Assembly (NCBI RefSeq): GCF_014596465.1
Contig: NZ_MECK01000626.1
Location: forward strand, 1-33,869
From: Streptomyces sp. CBMA123
GTDB taxonomy: Bacteria > Actinomycetota > Actinomycetes > Streptomycetales > Streptomycetaceae
Length of the DNA: 33,869 bases
Reading direction: 5' to 3'
This document shows, one piece after another, positions 1 to 16,412 of this stretch (position 1 is the stretch's first letter; each line of letters starts with the position of its first letter). Made by a program: the position numbers and the translations under genes. The notes under the pieces are model-generated. The model was not told the origin of the DNA, made no database searches, and worked only from the letters and a program-made list of their open reading frames with translations.

Positions 1-1
1 G

Positions 2-2502
<2,501 letters not shown>

Positions 2503-2543
2503 AACCCGCCGACAACCCCGCACACCCGAGGAGTCCGACCATC

Positions 2544-3458
2544 GTGGGCCTGCCCCGCATTCCCTCCTACCCGCTGCCCGCCGCCGAGGAACTGCCCGCC
2601 AACCGGGTCTCCTGGACGGTGGACCCGGCCCGCGCCGTCCTGCTGGTGCACGACCTGCAGAACCACTTCCTGGACGCGTTCCCCGGCGACGCCGCCCCGG
2701 TGCCCGAACTCCTCGACAACGTCGCCGGGTTGACCAAGGCGGCGGGCGCGAACGGCGTACCGGTCGTCTACTCGGCGCAGCGCGGCGGGCAGAGCCCGGC
2801 CGAACGCGGACTGCAACAGGACTTCTGGGGGCCGGGCATCCCCGACGACCCGCGCGCCACGGCGATCGCCCCGGCCGTCGCCCCCGCGCCGGGCGACACC
2901 GTGCTCACCAAGTGGAAGTACAGCGCCTTCGTACGCACCGAGTTGGAGCGGCTGCTGCGCGAACAGGGCCGGGACCAGCTGGTGATCACCGGGGTGTACG
3001 CCCACATCGGCGTGCAGGCCACCGCCTGCGACGCCTGGATGCGGGACGTCCAGGCCTTCGTGGTGGCCGACGCGACGGCCGACTTCGGGCCGGACGAGCA
3101 CCGCGCGGCACTGGAGTGGATCGCCGGGCGGTGCGGGGTGGTCACCACCACCGGGGCCGTGCTGGGTGCGCTGGAAGGAACGCCGGCAGGGGCGTCGGCA
3201 GAGACGCAGGCAGGGACGTCGGAAGGGACGGGCGTGGGCTTCACCGTGGAGCGGATCCGGGCCGAGGTGGCCGACCTGCTCGGCGAGGACCCGGCGGACA
3301 TCCCGCTGGACGAGGACCTGGCGGACTGGGGGCTGGACTCGATCCGGCTGATGACCCTCGCCGAGCGCTGGCGCGCCGAGGGCGCCGAGGTGGCGTTCGT
3401 ACGGCTGGCGGAACGGCCGTCCGTCGAGGCCTGGGCCGAACTGCTGGGCGCGGCCTGA
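2544..3458 (+). CDS. dhbB: Bifunctional isochorismatase / aryl-carrier protein DhbB/EntB
   Basis: Residues 1-210 form the isochorismatase that cleaves isochorismate to 2,3-dihydro-2,3-dihydroxybenzoate and pyruvate; residues about 235-304 form the aryl-carrier protein that receives DHB-AMP and presents DHB to the NRPS. Family signatures are IPSYPLP at the N-terminus, LLVHDLQNHF with the catalytic Asp37, TKWKYSAF (Lys123/Lys125), and GVYAHIG followed by TACDAWMRD. The position that is Cys in many cysteine hydrolases of this fold is Val here. The carrier motif WGLDSIRLM places the phosphopantetheine on Ser266. The GTG start at 2544 has a GAGGAG 10 bases upstream, whereas the longer frame reads back into dhbE. 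The domains are joined by a repetitive Gly/Thr/Ala/Glu linker (about 3174-3233). The stop overlaps the next ATG as TGATG. Confidence 0.94.
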   Translation: MGLPRIPSYPLPAAEELPANRVSWTVDPARAVLLVHDLQNHFLDAFPGDAAPVPELLDNVAGLTKAAGANGVPVVYSAQRGGQSPAERGLQQDFWGPGIPDDPRATAIAPAVAPAPGDTVLTKWKYSAFVRTELERLLREQGRDQLVITGVYAHIGVQATACDAWMRDVQAFVVADATADFGPDEHRAALEWIAGRCGVVTTTGAVLGALEGTPAGASAETQAGTSEGTGVGFTVERIRAEVADLLGEDPADIPLDEDLADWGLDSIRLMTLAERWRAEGAEVAFVRLAERPSVEAWAELLGAA

Positions 3459-4234
3459 TGGCGGCGGTCGTACGGGAGTCGGGCGCGGGGCGGTCGGACG
3501 CGGGGCGGTCGGGCGCGGGTCGGTCGGGCGAGGGCACCGCGTCAGCGACCCCGCCGGCGGCGGTCTCGGCGGAGGGGCTGGTCCTGGCTGACCCGGTGCG
3601 GTCCGGACCGGTGGCCGAGTACCCGGCCACCACGGTGGTGGGCCCGGTCGAGGCGCAGGCGGCCCGGACTCCGGACGCCCCGGCGCTGGTGCTCGCGGAC
3701 GGCGGGGTGGTGACGTACCGGGAGCTGAACGGCTCGGCCAACCGGCTGGCGCGGGTACTGCTCCGGCAGGGCGCCCGGCCGGGAGCGATGGTCGGGCTGG
3801 CGCCCGCCCGCCGTCCGGAGGAGCTGTTGACGGCGCTGCTCGCGGTGGCCAAGTCGGGGGCGGCGTACCTGTCGCTGGACCCGGCGGACCCGCCCGGGCG
3901 GCGGGAGTGGCTGCTTGCCGAGAACGAGCTGGTCTGCGTACTGGGGGAGGGCGTGCCGGGGGCGGTGGCCGACCTCGACACCTCGGGTGAGCTGGACACC
4001 GACCCGCCGCGCGCGCTGACCCCGCAGCACCTGCTGTGCGTGGGGTACGGCCCGGGCGGGCGGCAGGCCGCCGTCCGGCTGACCCACAGTGAGGCGGACC
4101 GGCGGGTGCGCGAACTGCAGGCCGCCCACCCGCTCGGGCCGGGGGACCGGGTGCTGCAGCTGCGGCTGCCGCACTGGGGGTTCCTCTGGCCGCTGCGGAC
4201 GGGGGCGGCCGTGGTGCTGACCGGCGAGTGCTGA
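3458..4234 (+). CDS. Orphan N-terminal half of an NRPS adenylation domain (probable relic)
   Basis: The 258-residue product matches only the front of an amino-acid adenylation domain. After a repetitive Ser/Gly/Arg leader it has VEAQAARTPDAPALV, motif A1-like VTYREL, NRLARVLLRQGARPG, and motif A2-like AKSGAAYLSLDPADPPGRREWLLAE. The next motif, which should be a Thr/Ser/Gly-rich P-loop ending in Lys, reads LCVGYGPGGRQAAVRLTH and lacks the Lys and the TSGST pattern. The protein stops near where A4 would begin, so substrate pocket, hinge and A10 lysine are absent and adenylation is not expected. It nevertheless starts on the dhbB stop (TGATG), has no internal stop and keeps coding-like codon use. 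It could be the remains of a lost NRPS module or a retained non-catalytic protein; the sequence alone does not decide. Confidence 0.75.
   Translation: MAAVVRESGAGRSDAGRSGAGRSGEGTASATPPAAVSAEGLVLADPVRSGPVAEYPATTVVGPVEAQAARTPDAPALVLADGGVVTYRELNGSANRLARVLLRQGARPGAMVGLAPARRPEELLTALLAVAKSGAAYLSLDPADPPGRREWLLAENELVCVLGEGVPGAVADLDTSGELDTDPPRALTPQHLLCVGYGPGGRQAAVRLTHSEADRRVRELQAAHPLGPGDRVLQLRLPHWGFLWPLRTGAAVVLTGEC
3479..3535 (+). repeat. 15-bp in-frame tandem repeats at the start of the orphan A-domain ORF
   Basis: Three 15-bp units (3479-3493, 3494-3508, 3509-3523) and a partial fourth encode SGAGR-SDAGR-SGAGR-SGEG. They make up most of the leader in front of the adenylation-like sequence. Confidence 0.85.
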
Positions 4235-4236
4235 CC

Positions 4237-4278
4237 GATGGGTGACGAACGGTGGGTGACGAACGGTGGGTGACGGAC
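4237..4278 (+). repeat. Three 14-bp tandem repeats before the convergent terminator
   Basis: The unit GGTGGGTGACGAAC occurs exactly at 4251-4264 and with one change each at 4237-4250 and 4265-4278. Beyond the following hairpin, the stretch near 4335-4358 (GTCCGTCATCCGTCATCCG) partly reads as the reverse complement, so the array could add further pairing around the terminator. Confidence 0.8.
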
Positions 4279-4283
4279 GGCGA

Positions 4284-4329
4284 ACAACTTTCAGCGGACA
4301 GATGATGAAATCCGTTCGCTGAAAGTTGT
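4284..4329. terminator. Bidirectional hairpin terminator between convergent genes
   Basis: A perfect 13-bp inverted repeat (4284-4296 ACAACTTTCAGCG, 4317-4329 CGCTGAAAGTTGT) encloses a 20-base loop. It lies between the end of the dhb operon on the + strand and the end of the amidohydrolase gene on the - strand, and so could end both transcripts. There is no long U tract, which is common for terminators in GC-rich actinobacteria. The arms are unusually AT-rich for this window. Confidence 0.75.
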
Positions 4330-4363
4330 CAGCTGTCGTCCGTCATCCGTCATCCGTTGCCTG

Positions 4364-5569
4364 TCAGGTGTCCGTCCCCCCGGAGAGTCCTCCCGCCCAA
4401 CCCGCCCCCGCCCGGTCCGCCGCCGTCCACGCCATCGCCACCGCGCCGTCCAGCAGGGCCCGTTCGGCCTCCGCCCCCACCGCCGCCGCCACGAACGCCG
4501 GCTCGTGCGGCGCGCAGGCGCCCCCGGTGATGTCCAGGACCGGATGGATCGAGGGCACCATGTGCGACACGTTCCCCATGTCCGTACAGGCGAAGGGCGC
4601 TCGCTCCACCGGCTCCGGCCGCCCCAGCGCCGCCGCGTTGGCCCGCCAGTACGCGAGCAGCGCCGGGTCGGAGCGCATGTCCAGGTAGTCCGGCTCGGGC
4701 CGGCTCAGCTCCACCGCGCATCCGGTGGCCAGTGCCCCGGCCCGGAAGCAGTCCTCGACCCGCGCCCGCAGCAGGGCGAGGTCCTCGGCCGCCGAGGCCC
4801 GGATCTCGTACTCGGCGCTCGCGCGGTCGGGGATCAGGTTCGGTGCCGTCCCGGCCGCCGTGGTGATGCCGTGCACCCGCCACTGCGGCGGGAGTTGCTG
4901 GCGCAGCAGTCCGAGTGCGACCTGCGCGACGGTGAGCGCGTCGGCGGCGTTGCGGCCCTCGTGCGGGTTGAGGCTCGGGTGGGCGGCGCGCCCGGTGTAG
5001 CGGACGGACAGCGTGCCGAGCGCGAAGGAACGGAAGTCGGCGACCTCGACCGGGCAGGGGTGGACCATCATCGCCGCGTCGACCCCGTCGAACGCCCCCG
5101 CCGCCAGCAGGAGCGCCTTGCCCGCCCCGCGCTCCTCGGCCGGTGCGCCGATCACCCGTACGGTGAGCCCGAGTTGATCGGCGTACGGAGCGAGCCCGAG
5201 CGCCGCGCCGAGACTCGCGGCGGCGATCAGGTTGTGTCCGCAGGCGTGTCCGAGGCCGGGCAGGGCGTCGTACTCGCAGACCAGCGCGACGGTGACCGGC
5301 CCGCTGCCGAGGCTCGCCGTGAAGGCGGTGGCCAGGCCGTGGGCCGGCGCGGCGACGGAGTAGCCGTGGGAGCGCAGCAGGTCGGCGCACCAGGCGGCCG
5401 CCCGGTGCTCCTCGAAGGCGGTCTCGGGGTGGGCGTGGATCCGGCGGCTGAGGGCGAGCAGCTCCGCCCGGTGTGCGTGGACGCGCTCGCGGACGGCCTG
5501 CTTGGTGGCGTCCGGGGGCGTGTCCGGGGGCGCAGCTGTGGCCGTGGCCGTCGTCGGCGTTCGGGGCAT
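4364..5569 (-). CDS. M20-family metallopeptidase / amidohydrolase
   Basis: A 401-residue M20 (peptidase T/aminoacylase/AbgB-like) hydrolase. Visible family features are SRRIHAHPETAFEEHRAA, ALVCEYDALPGLGHACGHN with metal-ligand candidate His112, GAPAEERGAGK with Glu145/Glu146, a His-containing MMVHPCP, the lid-domain segment RAAHPSLNPHEGRNAADAL, and NVSHMVPSIHP near the end. The closest subgroup by these motifs is the AbgB/PM20D2-like amidohydrolases, which cleave aromatic-acyl or dipeptide amides. No signal peptide is seen, so it is probably cytoplasmic. The ATG at 5569 has a GGAG about 8 bases upstream and lies 63 bases from the iron box shared with the NRPS. Co-location suggests iron-dependent expression and a possible role in cleaving a catechoyl-amino-acid amide, but that role is inferred. 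Confidence 0.88.
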   Translation of the reverse strand: MPRTPTTATATAAPPDTPPDATKQAVRERVHAHRAELLALSRRIHAHPETAFEEHRAAAWCADLLRSHGYSVAAPAHGLATAFTASLGSGPVTVALVCEYDALPGLGHACGHNLIAAASLGAALGLAPYADQLGLTVRVIGAPAEERGAGKALLLAAGAFDGVDAAMMVHPCPVEVADFRSFALGTLSVRYTGRAAHPSLNPHEGRNAADALTVAQVALGLLRQQLPPQWRVHGITTAAGTAPNLIPDRASAEYEIRASAAEDLALLRARVEDCFRAGALATGCAVELSRPEPDYLDMRSDPALLAYWRANAAALGRPEPVERAPFACTDMGNVSHMVPSIHPVLDITGGACAPHEPAFVAAAVGAEAERALLDGAVAMAWTAADRAGAGWAGGLSGGTDT

Positions 5570-5631
5570 GGAGGCGTCTCCGGAGTGTCAGGGGTGCGGC
5601 CGCAGCGGGCCGTTGACCAGATCCAATGAAG

Positions 5632-5650
5632 TGAGGTTAGGCTAACCTAA
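5632..5650. promoter_or_regulatory. Iron box (DmdR1/IdeR operator) between the amidohydrolase and NRPS genes
   Basis: The 19-mer TGAGGTTAGGCTAACCTAA matches the actinobacterial iron-box consensus TTAGGTTAGGCTAACCTAA at 18 of 19 positions. It lies 38 bases before the NRPS ATG and 63 bases before the amidohydrolase ATG, in the only spacer between these divergent genes. Iron-loaded DmdR/IdeR repressors bind such boxes, so both directions are probably repressed when iron is plentiful. Confidence 0.93.
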
Positions 5651-5687
5651 GTCAGGCGTTCCGGATCCCCGAGGAGCTCTCCGCACC

Positions 5688-12978
<7,291 letters not shown>

Positions 12979-12986
<8 letters not shown>

Positions 12987-13164
12987 CGCCCCCGCCAACC
13001 CCTTCGACGCCGACGGCGAGTTCCTGGCCCTCGTCAACGACCAGGGCCAGCACTCCCTGTGGCCCGCCTTCGCCGCCGTCCCGGCCGGCTGGGACGTCGC
13101 CCACGGCCCCTGCGGGCGCGCCGACGCACTGGCCTGGATCACCGCGAACTGGGCCGACCTGTGA
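12979..13164 (+). CDS. MbtH-like protein
   Basis: A 61-residue MbtH-family protein, the small partner that many actinobacterial A domains need for folding and activity. It has the family pattern NPFDADGEFLALVNDQGQHSLWPAF, VPAGWDV and the C-terminal WITANWADL, including the conserved tryptophans. The ATG overlaps the NRPS coding end by 8 bases, and its TGA overlaps the GTG of the exporter gene. Its most likely partner is the NRPS immediately upstream. Confidence 0.95.
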
Positions 13165-14534
13165 CCGCTCCGGCCGTCGAGTCCCCGGCGCGCCCCCTGC
13201 TCGCGGGGCGCGCCGCCGTGGTCGTCGTGTACACCGCCGCGATGTGCATGAACGGCCTGGACTCCACCATCGTCAACCCCGCCCTCTACCGCATCGCCGA
13301 GGACTTCGGCCGGCCCGTCCCGGCGGCCAACGCCGTCGAGACGGCCTTCCTGGTCGGCCTCGCCCTCGGCCTGCCGGTGGCCGGCTGGCTCGGCGACCGG
13401 TACGGCGTGAGACGGGTGTTCCTCGGCGCGCTCGCCGTCTTCACCCTCGCCTCCGCGCTGTGCGCCGCCGCCCCCGGCCTCGGCGCGCTGGCCACCGCCC
13501 GCGCCGTCCAGGGCGTGGCCGGCGGACTGCTCACCCCGGTCGGCATGACCCTGCTGTTCCGCGCCTTCGCACCGCGGGAACGCCCGCGCCTCGGCCGGAT
13601 CCTGATCGTGCCGACCGCCCTGATGCCCGCCCTCGGGCCGCCGCTCGGCGGCTTCCTCACCGAACACCTGTCCTGGCACTGGCTGTTCCTGGTCAACCTG
13701 CCGATCGGGATCGCCGCCGTCACCATCGGCCTGATCGCGCTGCGGAGCGAGCCGGAACCCCCGGCCGGCCGCTTCGACACCCGCGGCTTCCTGCTCGCCA
13801 CCCCCGGCCTCGGCCTGCTCACCTACGCCCTCGGCTTCGGCCCGGCCCACGGCTGGTCCGCACCGGCGGTCTGGCTCAGCGGGCTCACCGGAGCCGCCCT
13901 GCTCGGCCTCGCGGTACGGAACCAACTCCGCGCCCCCGAGCCGCTGGTGGACCTGCGACTGCTTGCCGACCGGTGCTACGGCGCGGCGGGCTGGCTCGCC
14001 CTGCTCACCTCGGCCGCACTGATGGGCGCCCTGTTCGTCCTCCCACTGCTCTACCAAGCCGCGCGCGGCGCAACGGCGTTGGACGCCGGACTGAGCGTCT
14101 TCCCGGAGGCGATCGGCCTGATGGCCGCCTCCCAGCTGGTCGACCGCCTGCTGCCCCGGCTCGGCCCGCGCCGCCTCGCCCTGCCCGCCCTCCTGCTGGC
14201 GGCGGCGGTCCTCGCCGCCCTCGGCTTCGCCGAGAACCCGTGGGCCGTACGGGCGTTGATGTTCGCCGTCGGGCTGGTACTGGGCGCCGCCGTGCTCACC
14301 GTCCAGATCGCCGGCTTCGCCGACGTCCCGCCCCCCGCCATGGGCCGGGCGATGGCCCTCTTCACCATCCTGCGCACCCTCGGCGGCGCCCTCGGCATCG
14401 CCGCCACCGCAGCCCTGATCGGCGCGCTCACCGACGGCCCCGACCCCACCCCCTACCGCCTGGCCCTCGCCCTCACCGGCCTCCTGGTCGCCGCCGGCTC
14501 CCCGCTGGCCCTCCGCCTCCCGCGCGCGGCCTGA
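13161..14534 (+). CDS. MFS transporter, DHA2/EmrB-QacA type, candidate siderophore exporter
   Basis: A 457-residue membrane protein whose hydrophobicity suggests about 12-14 helices. The N-terminus has the DHA2-family MCMNGLDSTIVNPALYRIAEDF, motif A-like GWLGDRYGVRRVF, and the motif C region LIVPTALMPALGPPLGGFL followed by SWHWLFLVNLPIG, all typical of proton-driven drug exporters of the EmrB/QacA branch. The GTG at 13161 overlaps the MbtH-like stop, so it is translated as part of the NRPS operon. That position makes export of the finished catechol siderophore the likely role, as EntS-like MFS proteins do in other clusters. The substrate cannot be read from the sequence. Confidence 0.9.
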   Translation: MTAPAVESPARPLLAGRAAVVVVYTAAMCMNGLDSTIVNPALYRIAEDFGRPVPAANAVETAFLVGLALGLPVAGWLGDRYGVRRVFLGALAVFTLASALCAAAPGLGALATARAVQGVAGGLLTPVGMTLLFRAFAPRERPRLGRILIVPTALMPALGPPLGGFLTEHLSWHWLFLVNLPIGIAAVTIGLIALRSEPEPPAGRFDTRGFLLATPGLGLLTYALGFGPAHGWSAPAVWLSGLTGAALLGLAVRNQLRAPEPLVDLRLLADRCYGAAGWLALLTSAALMGALFVLPLLYQAARGATALDAGLSVFPEAIGLMAASQLVDRLLPRLGPRRLALPALLLAAAVLAALGFAENPWAVRALMFAVGLVLGAAVLTVQIAGFADVPPPAMGRAMALFTILRTLGGALGIAATAALIGALTDGPDPTPYRLALALTGLLVAAGSPLALRLPRAA

Positions 14535-14537
14535 GCA

Positions 14538-14780
14538 TCACCCCGTCCGGCCGGGCGCGACCACCGCCCGGCCGGACCACCACACCGAGCCGAGCAGCAT
14601 CAGCCCGGGCGCGATTCCCGCCACGAGGGCGACCACGGCCGCCGAGGCACCGCAGAACGCCAGCACCAGCCCGAGCGCCCCGCACCCCGCCATCCCCGCG
14701 CCGAGCGTGCGCAGCGCGGGCCTGCGCCAGGCGGCCGCGAGACCGAAGAAGTGCACGCCGACCACCAGGGCGATCCAGTC
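14538..14780 (-). pseudogene. C-terminal remnant of a small integral membrane protein gene
   Basis: In this - strand frame about 80 codons read as hydrophobic membrane sequence (DWIALVVGVHFFGLAAAWRR, then three further hydrophobic stretches to SVWWSGRA) ending at a TGA on 14538-14540. The frame continues upstream of about 14780, but there it is only the antisense of the Uma2-like fragment, and no start codon with a ribosome-binding site precedes the membrane segment. The 5' end of the gene therefore appears lost. The family cannot be named; it resembles the 4-TM hypothetical proteins common in streptomycetes. Confidence 0.6.
14545..14577. terminator. Hairpin terminator of the NRPS-MbtH-MFS operon
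   Basis: A perfect 13-bp inverted repeat (GTCCGGCCGGGCG at 14545-14557, its complement at 14565-14577) with a 7-base loop begins 11 bases after the exporter stop. No U tract follows. It overlaps the last codons of the membrane-protein remnant on the other strand. Confidence 0.8.
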
Positions 14781-15014
14781 TCCCCCTCCAACCCCGAGAA
14801 CGACTGGACCGGGAAGGTTCGCGACTACCCGCGCATGGGGTTTCCGCTCTATCTGATCATCGACCCACGCCAGAAGACCGTCACCCTGTTCTCCGAGCCG
14901 AACCGCGACCGGTACCACACCCGCACCGAGCGGGAGTTCGGCGAGACGATCCGGATCCCCGAGCCGTTCGGCTTCGAACTGGACCTCGCGCGGCTCGTCC
15001 CCTATCGGGACTGA
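14778..15014 (+). pseudogene. C-terminal remnant of a Uma2-family (DUF820) protein
   Basis: The frame reads VSPSNPENDWTGKVRDYPRM, then GFPLYLIIDP, RQKTVTLFSEP, YHTRT and a C-terminal ELDLARLVPYRD. This is the last third of the Uma2/DUF820 family, predicted PD-(D/E)XK nuclease-fold proteins that streptomycetes carry in many copies. The N-terminal two thirds are missing. An ATG at 14751 is in frame, but the nine codons between it and the homology do not resemble Uma2 and overlap the membrane-protein remnant on the other strand. Without the N-terminal core an active enzyme is unlikely. Confidence 0.75.
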
Positions 15015-15135
15015 CCGGCCTTCGTCCGTTGGCGGGAACTTGGCCGGGCGGCTCCGCGCGGCGGGCGGGGGGTACTGCATTGGACTGACACGTTGCAGAC
15101 TGACGCCAGGACCCAGGCCAACGCGGAGGTAACCC

Positions 15136-15687
15136 ATGACCGTTTCGCTCCCCGACCTCACCGGGGACTACGTCCTCGACCCCGCCCACTCCCGGATCGG
15201 CTTCGTGGCGCGCCATGCCATGGTGACGAAGGTCCGGGGCGCGTTCCACCAGTTCGAGGGCACCGCCCACCTGGACGGCGCGGACCCGTCGCGGTCGACC
15301 GGCCAGGTGGTGATCAAGGCCGAGAGCATCGACACCGGCGTCGAGCAGCGCGACCAGCACCTGCGGGCCAACGACTTCCTGGACGCCCCCACCTTCCCCG
15401 AGATCACCTTCCGCTCCACCTCGGTCGCGGCGAAGTCCGACACCGAGTTCCGGGTGACCGGCGATCTCACCATCAAGGACACCACCCGCTCGATCGACAT
15501 CGACTTCGAGTACACCGGCAACGCCGTCGACCCGTACGGCAACCTGCGGGTCGGCCTGGAGGGCTCGGTGACGATCAGCCGCAAGGACTACGGAGTGACC
15601 TGGAACGCGGCGCTGGAGGGCGGCGGCGTGCTGGTCGGCGACAAGGTCGTCCTGGAGTTCGACATCTCCGCGATCAAGCAGAAGTAG
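15136..15687 (+). CDS. YceI-family protein (lipocalin-like, polyisoprenoid-binding fold)
   Basis: A 183-residue protein covering the whole YceI domain: DYVLDPAHSRIGFVARHAMV, VRGAFHQFEGT, TGVEQRDQHLRANDFLDAP, FPEITFRST, VTGDLTIKDTTRSI and YGVTWN. YceI proteins form an eight-stranded barrel that binds long isoprenoid-like molecules; physiological roles vary and include stress and quinone-related functions. No signal peptide is present, so this is a cytoplasmic version, the common actinobacterial form. GGAGGT lies 5 bases before the ATG. It looks monocistronic: the preceding gene is a remnant, and a strong hairpin follows. The 15,015-15,135 spacer should hold its promoter, but no convincing -35/-10 pair was recognised. 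Confidence 0.95.
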   Translation: MTVSLPDLTGDYVLDPAHSRIGFVARHAMVTKVRGAFHQFEGTAHLDGADPSRSTGQVVIKAESIDTGVEQRDQHLRANDFLDAPTFPEITFRSTSVAAKSDTEFRVTGDLTIKDTTRSIDIDFEYTGNAVDPYGNLRVGLEGSVTISRKDYGVTWNAALEGGGVLVGDKVVLEFDISAIKQK

Positions 15688-15697
15688 TCCGAGGTGC

Positions 15698-15732
15698 GGG
15701 GCCCCGGTCGCCGACGCGGCGGCCGGGGCCCC
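15698..15732. terminator. Hairpin terminator after the YceI gene
   Basis: A 10-bp perfect GC-only stem (15698-15707 with 15723-15732), extended inward by most of TCGCC/GGCGG, starts 10 bases after the YceI stop. The next gene on the - strand ends at 15748, so it may act in both directions. Confidence 0.8.
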
Positions 15733-15747
15733 GGTCGTGCCGGGGCC

Positions 15748-16329
15748 TCAGTCGTTCGGGCAGAGGATCAGGTCGTCCAGCGCGTACCGGCGCGGCCGGT
15801 CGCCGAGTTCGGCGACGGCGGCGCGGATGCGGTGCAGGTGGCCGACGGTGAGCTGGAGCGGGGGTTCCTCGGGCTGGTAGGTGGTGCGGATCGGGTAGTC
15901 GACGCCGGGCTCGCGGGTCATCTCGATGTGGCAGCCGAGGACGTGGGTGACGGGGCGGCTCTCCGCGAAGCGGACCAGGCGTTCGACGGTGCGGCCGAAG
16001 GCGGGCCAGTCGTCGGTGTAGAGCCGGCCGGGGTAGACGGTGTCGCCGGTGAGCAGGAAGCCGGTCCACGGGTCGTAGTAGGTGACGGCCGCCTCGTGGT
16101 GGCCCGGGGTGGCCAGGCATTCCAGCACCCGCCCGCCGCCGAGGTCGACGCGGGCAGCGGCGTCAGGGGCCTGGTCGAAGCCGAAGTGCGCCCAGGCGTC
16201 CGGGCCGAAGGCGAGCTGGGGGTCGGTCCTGTCCTTGGAGCCCCGGAGGTGGATGGTGCCCGGGGCGAGGGCGACCTCGACGCAGGCGCCGTCCTCGGTG
16301 CCGCCGGAGCTTGATCTGGTCGCCTCGGT
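15748..16329 (-). pseudogene. 5'-truncated metallo-beta-lactamase-fold gene fused in frame to a DUF397 remnant
   Basis: The downstream part (16128 to 15748) encodes the second half of an MBL-fold hydrolase: CLATPGHHEAAVTYYDPWTG, LLTGDTVYPGRLYTDDW with the bridging Asp, and VLGCHIEMTREPGVDYPIRT with the last metal His. The first half, with HxHxDH, is absent. In the same frame upstream (about 16320-16183) lies a near-complete DUF397 domain: RSSSGGTEDGACVEVA, IHLRGSKDRTD, LAFGPDAWAHF. DUF397 proteins are small actinobacterial proteins usually paired with XRE regulators. No start codon with a ribosome-binding site leads the combined frame, which is bounded upstream by a TGA near 16374. Without HxHxDH the hydrolase should be inactive. 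A recent fusion still making a protein is possible but less likely. Confidence 0.7.
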
Positions 16330-16412
16330 CCTGCCGGGACATCGACGGTGGCGTGGCGGACGAGGACGTGTTCATCGCTGACCCCCCGTGGTCATCGGTG
16401 GGGCCCTCGACG

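Noticed and set aside
14751..15014. Intact small Uma2-like gene starting at ATG 14751
   Set aside because: Homology begins only at about 14778 and covers the last third of the family; the first codons overlap a membrane-protein remnant on the other strand.
15060..15125. Sigma-70-like promoter before the YceI gene (TTGGAC/TTGCAG elements)
   Set aside because: No -10 element at acceptable spacing could be paired with either hexamer.
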